Source of the DNA: an uncultured Ruminococcus sp.
GTDB taxonomy: Bacteria > Bacillota > Clostridia > Oscillospirales > Acutalibacteraceae
Reading direction: 5' to 3'
DNA length: 5,780 nt
NCBI GenBank assembly: GCA_902767175.1
Contig: CACXGH010000122.1
Location: 1-5,780, forward strand
The position numbers and the translations under genes are program-made. The notes below the pieces were generated by a model. It was given only the letters and a program-made list of their open reading frames with translations. It did not search any database and was not told where the DNA came from. Shown here piece by piece: positions 1 through 5,778 of this stretch (position 1 is its first letter; every line of letters begins with the position of its first letter).

Positions 1-246
1 GAAGCCGTAATGAAGAGCGGCAACTATGCATATATCGGCCGTAAGCAGAAGAAGAGAGATTTCAGAAGACTCTGGATCACCCGTATTTCTTCAGGCTGCA
101 AGGCTAACAACATCAATTATTCTACATTCATGAACGGCCTTAAGAAGGCAGGCATCACTCTCAACAGAAAGATGCTCTCTGAGATCGCTATTGCTGATGC
201 TCAGGCTTTCACAGCACTTGTAGAAAAAGCAAAGGCAGCTCTCTGA
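1..246 (+). CDS. rplT: 50S ribosomal protein L20, 3' part (5' end outside window)
   Basis: L20 binds 23S rRNA early in large-subunit assembly and, in several bacteria, represses its own infC-rpmI-rplT operon. The window contains the last 81 codons and a TGA stop; L20 is normally about 117 residues, so roughly 36 N-terminal residues lie upstream and the frame is open to base 1. Recognition rests on the family hallmark RKQKKRDFRRLWITRI, followed by the C-terminal block with NGLKKAGITLNRKMLSEIA and the closing FTALVEKAKAAL helix. The first ATG in the window (position 10) is an internal methionine, not the start. An intrinsic terminator follows 24 nt after the stop, which fits L20 being the last gene of its operon. 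Identification is near certain from sequence pattern alone. Confidence 0.96.
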   Translation, partial: EAVMKSGNYAYIGRKQKKRDFRRLWITRISSGCKANNINYSTFMNGLKKAGITLNRKMLSEIAIADAQAFTALVEKAKAAL

Positions 247-270
247 TACAGAGCTTATTAAAAAGCTTCG

Positions 271-306
271 GCACCTAAGTTTCTTTTCTTAGGTGCTTTT
301 CTTTTT
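271..306 (+). terminator. Intrinsic terminator after rplT
   Basis: A perfect 9-bp stem, GCACCTAAG (271-279) and CTTAGGTGC (288-296), encloses an 8-nt pyrimidine-rich loop and is followed by TTTTCTTTTT. This is a standard rho-independent terminator on the + strand. It separates the ribosomal protein operon from the downstream cluster, so that cluster should have its own promoter or depend on read-through. Only about 50 nt lie between the terminator and the next start codon, and I could not pick out a convincing -35/-10 pair there. Confidence 0.93.
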
Positions 307-356
307 ATAGGGTTTCCTGTAAAAAAACAGACAAAACATTTATTGGAAGTGCAGAT

Positions 357-896
357 ATGAGGGAAAAGAACATTATATTGATAGGTATGCCGGGCTGCGG
401 CAAAAGTACGGTAGGAGTAGTTCTCGCAAAGCTGATAGGATACCGTTTTCTTGACAGCGATCTTGTTATTCAGGAAAAGGAGGACAGGCTGCTCAGTGAG
501 ATAATAGCTCAGGAGGGTCTTGATGACTTTCTTAAAATAGAAAACAGGATAAATTCCGAAATAACCGCAAGAAAGACCGTTATAGCTACGGGCGGCAGCG
601 TTATCTACGGCAAAGAGGCCATGAGACATTACGGCAGGACGGGAATTATTGTATATATCAGGCTTTCTTATGAAAAGATAAAAGCAAGGCTGGGAGATCT
701 GACAAAAAGGGGAGTCGCTATAAGGGACGGGCAGACACTCAGAGAGCTTTATGACGAAAGAGAACCCATATATGAAAGCTATGCAGATATAACAGTAAAT
801 GAAGAAAGTATGGACATAGCACAGACGGCTATGGCAATCAGAGACGGCATAAGGAAATTATTATCGGAGGACGGAAATGATAACAAGCAAGGATAA
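357..896 (+). CDS. Shikimate kinase-like P-loop kinase (AroK family, divergent active site)
   Basis: This 179-residue protein has the length and order of motifs of shikimate kinase, which phosphorylates shikimate with ATP in the aromatic amino acid pathway in the cytosol. Visible motifs are a Walker A loop GMPGCGKST (residues 10-18), FLDSD (31-35) matching the substrate-binding Asp motif, ATGGS (77-81) and EREPIYESYAD (134-144) with the conserved Arg135. Three places depart from the classical enzyme: FLKIE (58-62) replaces FRxxE, removing the shikimate-contacting Arg; GGS replaces GGG; and the lid reads KRGVAI (117-122) instead of RPLL. Membership of the fold is secure, but use of shikimate as substrate is not. 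The ATG at 357 has a modest GGAAG (345-349) upstream and puts the P-loop at the usual place. The 3' end overlaps the next gene by 20 nt, implying translational coupling. Confidence 0.85.
   Translation: MREKNIILIGMPGCGKSTVGVVLAKLIGYRFLDSDLVIQEKEDRLLSEIIAQEGLDDFLKIENRINSEITARKTVIATGGSVIYGKEAMRHYGRTGIIVYIRLSYEKIKARLGDLTKRGVAIRDGQTLRELYDEREPIYESYADITVNEESMDIAQTAMAIRDGIRKLLSEDGNDNKQG
865..870 (+). promoter_or_regulatory. Shine-Dalgarno inside the kinase gene for the overlapping methyltransferase
   Basis: CGGAGG lies 6 nt before the ATG at 877 and is itself within the last codons of the upstream kinase-like gene, whose TAA is at 894-896. A strong site in this position supports the overlapping start and suggests that ribosomes finishing the kinase gene help initiate the methyltransferase. 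Confidence 0.8.
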
Positions 897-1656
897 TGAG
901 CTTATTAAAAATGTCTCAAAGCTGATGTCAAGCGCTAAATACAGAAAAGAAAGAGAATGCTTTGCCGCTGAGGGCGCAAGACTCTGTGCGGACGGTGTAA
1001 TATCCGGTGCGGTACCTGAGCTGTTCCTGTATACGTCTTCTGCCAAAGATAAATATATCAGGGAATATGAGCTTATTTCGTCTGCGGCTTTGAAAAGCGC
1101 TGAGATAAGTGAGAGCCTTTGCAGGAAAATATCCGATACCTCAGCACCGCAGGGCTTTGTATGTGTATTTAAGACACTTGACAAAAAAAGTATTTTGTAT
1201 ACAATAAATAAACAGGGACGCTATGCGGCGCTTGAAAACCTGCAGGACCCGTCAAATCTCGGTACAATACTGAGAACTGCCGAGGCGCTCGGTGCAGACG
1301 GTGTGATTCTTTCCGGCGACTGCTGCGATATTTATTCGCCCAAGGTCGTAAGAGGAAGCATGGGAGCGGTTTTCAGGGTACCTGTGATAACAGCACAGGA
1401 TTTTACGGCTTATATCGGCAGACTTACCCGTGAGGGTATTGATACATACGCTTCCACACCGCATGAGGCTGAGGATATCAGCGGTATTTCCTTTGAAAAC
1501 GGCGGTGTGATGCTTATCGGAAATGAAGGAAACGGTCTCAGACCTGAGACAATAGCGGCGTGCAGCAAAAGTGTACGCATAAATATGAAGGGAAGGGCAG
1601 AGTCGCTTAATGCTGCGGCAGCGGCTGCGATACTGCTTTATAAGCTTCTTGAATGA
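877..1656 (+). CDS. SpoU/TrmH-family RNA 2'-O-methyltransferase
   Basis: This 259-residue protein is a SPOUT-class enzyme expected to transfer a methyl group from S-adenosylmethionine to a ribose 2'-hydroxyl in rRNA or tRNA. The N-terminal part (about 1-100) resembles the SpoU substrate-binding domain, with the segment AAEGARLCADG near residue 35. The catalytic domain (about 114-259) shows the three SpoU motifs: motif 1 NLGTILRTAEALGADG (127-142, catalytic Arg133), motif 2 LIGNEGNGL (213-221) and motif 3 INMKGRAESLNAAAAAAILL (235-254). These form the trefoil knot that binds the cofactor. Motif 3 has Asn where many members have Pro. Architecture is that of TsnR/RlmB/YsgA-like proteins, but the target nucleotide cannot be read from sequence, so no gene symbol is given. 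A SpoU-type gene near rplT is a familiar arrangement in Clostridia. The gene overlaps the upstream kinase gene by 20 nt, and dprA follows after 34 nt. Confidence 0.92.
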   Translation: MITSKDNELIKNVSKLMSSAKYRKERECFAAEGARLCADGVISGAVPELFLYTSSAKDKYIREYELISSAALKSAEISESLCRKISDTSAPQGFVCVFKTLDKKSILYTINKQGRYAALENLQDPSNLGTILRTAEALGADGVILSGDCCDIYSPKVVRGSMGAVFRVPVITAQDFTAYIGRLTREGIDTYASTPHEAEDISGISFENGGVMLIGNEGNGLRPETIAACSKSVRINMKGRAESLNAAAAAAILLYKLLE

Positions 1657-1690
1657 ACGGCTGAGCAAAAGCGGCTTGTAGGAGGTTCTG

Positions 1691-3166
1691 ATGGATAATA
1701 CAGTATATACGATATGGCTTGAAAACTGTCTTGGAATAGTTTGCAGAAAGTCAAAAGATATTATCAACTCTTTTGAAAGTTCAAGGCATATATACGAGAG
1801 CAGCGAAATAGAACTGAGACAGGCAGGTATTTTCTCCAATAATGAGATCTCCCGTCTTATGAACAAGAACAGCCTTGAGCTTGCACAGCGTATATATAAC
1901 AGAGCACAGGAGACGGGCAACCGTATTATATCAGTGCTTTCAAATGACTATCCCAAAAGGCTTATGGATCTGGATTATCCGCCCTTTCTGATCTATGTCA
2001 AGGGAGAAATACCAAAGACTAACGGTCTGAAGGTGGCAGTAGTAGGCTCAAGAGAGGCATCAATGGTCGGCAGACAGACGGCTTTTGATTTTGCGTATAA
2101 TCTTTCAAAATTCGGAGCGCTTGTAATAAGCGGAGGCGCTGAGGGTATAGACTCTCAGGCACACAGGGGCGCACTGCAGGCAGGAGCCAGAACAATATGT
2201 GTACTCGGCTGCGGCTCCGAAAATTCATATAATAAAAAGAATTTACCTCTGAGAAGGGAAATAACCCTTCACGGTGCTGTGATTTCGGAGTATCCCCCCG
2301 ATGCGGCGCCTGCGGAGCGTTCATTTCCAGAGAGAAACAGGATAATAGCTGCACTTTCCGATTGCTGTCTTGTTGTGGAGGCAGGGTTCGGCAGCGGCTC
2401 GCTGATAACGGCTTCAAAGGCTGCAAAGCTGGGAAGAAAAATATTTGCTGTTCCCGGAAGTCTCGACAATCCTCATTCGGAAGGCTCCAATATGCTTCTG
2501 ACTGCAGGAGCTATAGGTGCAGTTACTCATAAGGATATTTTTAAATGGTTTTATCCCGAAAGAAAGACCTCGGAATCGGGAAAAATGAATGCTGATGAAG
2601 TCGATAAAATGAAAAGAATGAAGTCAAGGGATACGGCGATGGATTCGCTGTTTATACCTGAGGGTATTGATAATGAGAACCATATGCCGGAAAAAACCGT
2701 AAAAAAGCGCAGGAATAACTCACATTACAGTGATGCTCCTGCCGCAGAGAATATAAAACAGACTGCCGGCAAGTCTGTTATCGAAAAGTCTGCCGGAAGA
2801 GCAATAGAAAAGCCTGTAATTAATGCTGAGGAAGATTCTGAGGATAAGACACGCAGGCCGAAGATGAGTACTTCCCAAAAACAAAAAAACAGGAGCATTG
2901 AGGAATTATTCAACGAGGAAGTTGCCGGTTCTGAAAAAAAAATATCGGGCAATGATAAAAAAATCAAAAATAATTTGGCTGAGATGTTGACAAAAAATGC
3001 ATTATCGGTGTATGATACAATCTCAGGGACACCAATAGATGCCGATACGATAAGCAATATTCTCGGTATGGAGATAAATGTTGTGCTGTCGGCTCTCACA
3101 GAGCTTGAAATATACGGCTTTGCCGAGCGAAGCGGTGTCAGTAAATACATAAAGAATCAGCAGTGA
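1691..3166 (+). CDS. dprA: DNA-processing protein DprA with extended linker
   Basis: DprA protects incoming single-stranded DNA during natural transformation and loads RecA on it; it acts in the cytosol. At 491 residues it is clearly longer than the usual 290-380. Residues 1-105 form the N-terminal helical (SAM-like) domain. Residues 113-285 are the Rossmann-like core, with VVGSR (117-121), SGGAEGID (147-154), FPERNRII (212-219), SGSLITA (235-241) and AVPG (253-256). GSR and the RNR region are intact, while the SGxARGID motif carries Glu151 in place of Arg and the usual YP reads YN (180-181). Residues about 290-430 are a Lys/Glu/Ser-rich, low-complexity linker. Residues about 431-491 resemble the C-terminal winged helix. 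The ATG has a strong AGGAGGT (1680-1686) just upstream. topA follows 50 nt downstream, a common pairing in Firmicutes. Presence of dprA alone does not prove competence. Confidence 0.95.
   Translation: MDNTVYTIWLENCLGIVCRKSKDIINSFESSRHIYESSEIELRQAGIFSNNEISRLMNKNSLELAQRIYNRAQETGNRIISVLSNDYPKRLMDLDYPPFLIYVKGEIPKTNGLKVAVVGSREASMVGRQTAFDFAYNLSKFGALVISGGAEGIDSQAHRGALQAGARTICVLGCGSENSYNKKNLPLRREITLHGAVISEYPPDAAPAERSFPERNRIIAALSDCCLVVEAGFGSGSLITASKAAKLGRKIFAVPGSLDNPHSEGSNMLLTAGAIGAVTHKDIFKWFYPERKTSESGKMNADEVDKMKRMKSRDTAMDSLFIPEGIDNENHMPEKTVKKRRNNSHYSDAPAAENIKQTAGKSVIEKSAGRAIEKPVINAEEDSEDKTRRPKMSTSQKQKNRSIEELFNEEVAGSEKKISGNDKKIKNNLAEMLTKNALSVYDTISGTPIDADTISNILGMEINVVLSALTELEIYGFAERSGVSKYIKNQQ
2560..2980 (+). 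other. Region encoding low-complexity charged linker of DprA, with A-rich tracts
   Basis: This part of dprA encodes about 140 residues rich in Lys, Glu, Ser and Asn with no recognisable fold, joining the Rossmann core to the winged helix. The DNA contains homopolymeric A runs: A7 at 2883-2889, A9 at 2934-2942, A7 at 2957-2963 and A5 at 2966-2970. The reading frame is open throughout and resumes a plausible winged helix afterwards, so the segment is a genuine part of the gene and not a frameshift artefact. Confidence 0.75.
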
Positions 3167-3216
3167 ATTGATGTGCTGTATACGCTGAAAAAACGATAGA
3201 TTTTCGGAGGAGACCT

Positions 3217-5319
3217 ATGTCAAAGCTTGTAATAGTTGAGTCGCCTGCTAAGGCAAAGACTATAAAAAAATATCTCGGCTCGGATTATGAGGTGGTTGCC
3301 TCAATGGGACATATAAGAGACCTTAATCCCAACAGGCTAAGCGTGGATATAAAAAAGAAATTCGCACCGAAATATGAAGTAATAAAGGGCAAGGAAAAGC
3401 TTGCAGATGATTTGGTAAAGCTTGCAAAAAAAAGCGATTATGTATATCTTGCGACCGACCCGGACCGTGAGGGAGAGGCAATATCATGGCATCTTGCGTA
3501 TCTTCTCGGACTTGACCTTACAGATACAAACCGTGTAACATTCAATGAAATAACAAAAACGGGTGTAAAAAAGGGAATGTCATCGCCCAGACAGATAGAT
3601 ATTGACCTTGTAAATGCACAGCAGGCGAGAAGAATTCTTGACAGGCTTGTCGGCTATAAGCTCAGCCCGTTCCTTTCTCAGAAAATACGCAAGGGACTCT
3701 CTGCCGGCAGGGTGCAGTCGGTAGCTGTAAGAATTATTGTAGACAGAGAAAACAAAATAAGAGCCTTCAAGCCGGAGGAGTATTGGAGCATTGACGCAAA
3801 ATTCATACCTAAGGGCAGCAGAAAGGCTTTTCCTGCGGCATTTTACGGTGATGCAAACGGCAAGATAAAGATAGAAACAGGCGAACAGGCACAGAAGCTG
3901 ATAGATGCAATGAAGGATGCACAGCCCTTTGTCGAGAAGCTCAGACATGGTACAAGAAAGCGTCAGCCCGCACCGCCGTTCATTACATCGACACTGCAGC
4001 AGGAGGCATCAAGAAAGCTCGGTTTTCAGTCCAAGCGCACAATGAAGGTCGCACAGGAGCTTTATGAAGGCGTAGACATTCAGGGAATGGGCGCTGTAGG
4101 TCTTATAACCTACATGAGAACAGACTCGCTCAGGCTCTCTGAGGACGCTCTGGGCGCTGCCGAAAGCTATATCAGGGACAAGTGGGGAGAAAAATATCTT
4201 CCTGCAGGCGGCCCGAGACATTTTAAGTCCCGTTCCAATGCACAGGACGGTCATGAGGCTATAAGACCCACAACAGTAGACTTAGAGCCTTCCAGGATAA
4301 AGGCAAGCCTTACAAATGACCAATACAAGCTCTACAAGCTTATCTGGGAGCGTTTTATTGCCTGCCAGATGGCTGAATGCATACACAAGACAACGCAGGC
4401 CGACATCAATGCGGCAGGATATATATTCAAGGCATCGGGCTACAGGGTAGACTTTGACGGCTATACCGTGCTTTATGTAGAAAGCACGGATAACGCCGAG
4501 GAGGAGAAGGAGTCCGAGCTTCCGCCGCTTGAGAAGAATATGCCTCTTAAAGTCAAAGAAATGCTTCCTAATCAGCATTTCACACAGCCGCCTGCACGAT
4601 ATACCGAGGCTTCTCTGATAAAGGCTCTCGAGGAATACGGCATAGGCAGACCTTCAACTTATGCGGCAACTATTTCTACTATTACGTCAAGGGGCTATGT
4701 AAAGAGAGAGAGTAAAACTCTTTTCCCCACGGAGCTTGGTGAGGTTACAACAAAACTGATGGAGGAGCGTTTCCCGAAGATAGTCAACGTAAAGTTCACA
4801 GCGCAAATGGAGCAGAACCTTGATACAGTCGAGGAGGGCGAATGCGGCTGGGTAGACCTGCTGACGGATTTCTATGGAGATTTCGACAAGACCCTCAAGG
4901 CTGCCAAGGAGGATATGAAGGGCGTAAAGATAGAGCTTGAGGAGGATAAGACAGACCTTATCTGCGACAAATGCGGCAAGCCGATGGTCGTCAAGTTCGG
5001 CAGATTCGGCAAATTTATAGCCTGCTCGGGATATCCCGAATGCAAGAATATAGTTAAGATAGTAAATAAGATAGGGGTTGCCTGCCCGAAATGCGGCGGT
5101 GATGTTATTGTTAAAAAGACAAAGAAGGGCAGAGAATTTTACGGCTGCTCAAACTATCCTAACTGTGATTTTGTATCCTGGAACAGACCGACTGATCAGA
5201 AATGTCCTCAATGCGGAGGGATACTCTTTGCCAAAAAGGGCAAAAAGCCTAAGCTTTTCTGTGCTGCAGAAGGCTGCGGCTTTGAAAAGGACGATGACAC
5301 CGCACAGAGTGAGGAATAA
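3217..5319 (+). CDS. topA: DNA topoisomerase I (type IA)
   Basis: TopA relaxes negatively supercoiled DNA by cutting and rejoining one strand through a 5'-phosphotyrosine link; it needs Mg2+. The 700-residue length matches Firmicute TopA. The TOPRIM domain is at the N-terminus: VIVESPAKAKTI (5-16, Glu8) and TDPDREGEAISWHL (80-93, with Asp81, Asp83 and Glu85). The active-site motif GLITYMRTDS (295-304) supplies Tyr299 and Arg301. Conserved toroid motifs such as LSAGRVQSVA (161-170), HEAIRPT (346-352) and YGIGRPSTYA (474-483) are all present. The C-terminus has three zinc ribbons with Cys at 583/586/603/609, 623/626/644/650 and 663/666/682/687, all complete. CGGAGG (3205-3210) precedes the ATG by 6 nt. 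No key residue is missing, so the enzyme should be active. It is the last gene of the cluster, followed by a strong terminator. Confidence 0.98.
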   Translation: MSKLVIVESPAKAKTIKKYLGSDYEVVASMGHIRDLNPNRLSVDIKKKFAPKYEVIKGKEKLADDLVKLAKKSDYVYLATDPDREGEAISWHLAYLLGLDLTDTNRVTFNEITKTGVKKGMSSPRQIDIDLVNAQQARRILDRLVGYKLSPFLSQKIRKGLSAGRVQSVAVRIIVDRENKIRAFKPEEYWSIDAKFIPKGSRKAFPAAFYGDANGKIKIETGEQAQKLIDAMKDAQPFVEKLRHGTRKRQPAPPFITSTLQQEASRKLGFQSKRTMKVAQELYEGVDIQGMGAVGLITYMRTDSLRLSEDALGAAESYIRDKWGEKYLPAGGPRHFKSRSNAQDGHEAIRPTTVDLEPSRIKASLTNDQYKLYKLIWERFIACQMAECIHKTTQADINAAGYIFKASGYRVDFDGYTVLYVESTDNAEEEKESELPPLEKNMPLKVKEMLPNQHFTQPPARYTEASLIKALEEYGIGRPSTYAATISTITSRGYVKRESKTLFPTELGEVTTKLMEERFPKIVNVKFTAQMEQNLDTVEEGECGWVDLLTDFYGDFDKTLKAAKEDMKGVKIELEEDKTDLICDKCGKPMVVKFGRFGKFIACSGYPECKNIVKIVNKIGVACPKCGGDVIVKKTKKGREFYGCSNYPNCDFVSWNRPTDQKCPQCGGILFAKKGKKPKLFCAAEGCGFEKDDDTAQSEE

Positions 5320-5321
5320 GT

Positions 5322-5405
5322 TTGGGAATCACTGAATGCAGTAATTGGTGCTCCCCGTACAAAAAACACGAGCCTGACAGTAATACAGCGGTTGGTTATG
5401 ATTAA
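5322..5405 (+). CDS. Possible 27-residue micro-ORF after topA (speculative)
   Basis: A TTG codon 2 nt after the topA stop opens a 27-codon frame ending in TAA at 5403-5405. GTGAGG (5309-5314), inside the last codons of topA, sits 7 nt upstream and could serve as a Shine-Dalgarno. The predicted peptide is hydrophilic, starts MGITECSNWC and has two cysteines spaced CxxxC; I recognise no family. A frame of this length can easily be open by chance, so this is a candidate only. It lies between topA and its terminator, so it would be on the topA transcript. Confidence 0.15.
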   Translation: MGITECSNWCSPYKKHEPDSNTAVGYD

Positions 5406-5424
5406 TAAAACTTAAACATATAAA

Positions 5425-5472
5425 CGCAGGACACCTGAAGGAGTTATCCTTGAGGTGTCCTGCGGTCTTTTT
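5425..5472 (+). terminator. Strong intrinsic terminator of the topA operon
   Basis: A perfect 12-bp stem, CGCAGGACACCT (5425-5436) with AGGTGTCCTGCG (5453-5464), is extended after a single G/G mismatch by an inner AAGG/CCTT stem (5438-5441 and 5448-5451) with a 6-nt loop. GTCTTTTT follows. It lies 105 nt after the topA stop and ends the cluster. The other strand has only a weak T-rich stretch beyond the hairpin, so clear bidirectional action is not supported. Confidence 0.95.
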
Positions 5473-5616
5473 GCATAGCCTGACGAAATAATCACCAATG
5501 CAATGCAGGCGCTGGATTTAATACTGCTTTTAATGGGAGTATAGTATAATTCAGCGCTTCCTTAATATCTGATTGATTTATTGAAGATGTGCTGTAAGGG
5601 TTCCTTTTCAGAAGAA
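5473..5616. other. Intergenic stretch with no recognised gene; imperfect inverted repeat
   Basis: No coding frame or RNA gene could be supported here. It contains a 10-bp imperfect inverted repeat (5509-5518 with 5548-5557, including one G-T pair) around a 29-nt loop. The right arm partly overlaps TATAAT (5545-5550), which looks like a -10 box, but no good -35 element lies at the proper distance. No T-run follows the hairpin, so it is not a standard terminator on either strand. Confidence 0.4.
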
Positions 5617-5778
5617 TTATTCCGGCAATTCGTTCTCCTGCACACTAAAGGGAACATTTTTGTCAGCAGGCATTATGCCCTTGTCAAGATAATCGCTTAT
5701 AACAAGCGTCGATGTCCCCCGAGTCTCGCCTGCCGGCTCGGTCGGTGCTTCTGCCTTCGGCAGAGGTGTCCACCGGAC
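5617..5778 (-). CDS. C-terminal end of an unidentified reverse-strand ORF (partial)
   Basis: On the reverse strand a frame with no stop enters from the right edge and runs 53 codons to a TAA (complement of 5617-5619). Its start is outside the window. The first 23 residues are rich in Pro, Ala, Glu and Thr (for example PKAEAPTEPAGETRGT) and the rest resembles a short structured tail: TLVISDYLDKGIMPADKN, ending in ENELPE. I do not recognise the family. It would be convergent with topA, consistent with the strong terminator between them. Reasons for caution are its shortness, the fact that GC-rich DNA keeps frames open by chance, and the overlap of its upstream half with a patch of inverted repeats. 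Confidence 0.35.
   Translation of the reverse strand, partial: VRWTPLPKAEAPTEPAGETRGTSTLVISDYLDKGIMPADKNVPFSVQENELPE

Noticed and set aside
307..356. Promoter for the kinase-topA cluster in the gap after the rplT terminator
   Set aside because: A separate promoter is expected, but no convincing -35/-10 pair could be identified in this A/T-rich 50-nt stretch; the small CTGT/ACAG dyad (317-330) is too weak to call.
1252..1920. Long reverse-strand open frame (222 codons) across the methyltransferase/dprA junction
   Set aside because: It is antisense to two well-supported genes, its product is rich in Cys, Ser and Arg with no motif, and open antisense frames are expected opposite genes with this codon usage.
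2561..3166. Frameshift or gene fusion explaining the long DprA C-terminal part
   Set aside because: The frame is continuous, the linker is of one composition, and a winged-helix-like end typical of DprA resumes in the same frame, so an expanded linker is the simpler reading.
3580..4578. Three reverse-strand open frames opposite topA (3580-3948, 4009-4254, 4282-4578)
   Set aside because: All lie inside the fully conserved topA coding sequence and encode no recognisable domain; they are antisense shadows.
5078..5335. Overlapping + strand frame running past the topA stop
   Set aside because: It covers the zinc-ribbon region of topA in another frame and its product shows no cysteine motif or family feature; topA itself clearly accounts for the bases.
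5522..5550. Sigma-A promoter using TATAAT at 5545-5550
   Set aside because: The -10 match is perfect, but the bases 17 nt upstream (TACTGC) do not resemble TTGACA and no extended -10 TG is present, and no + strand gene follows in the window.
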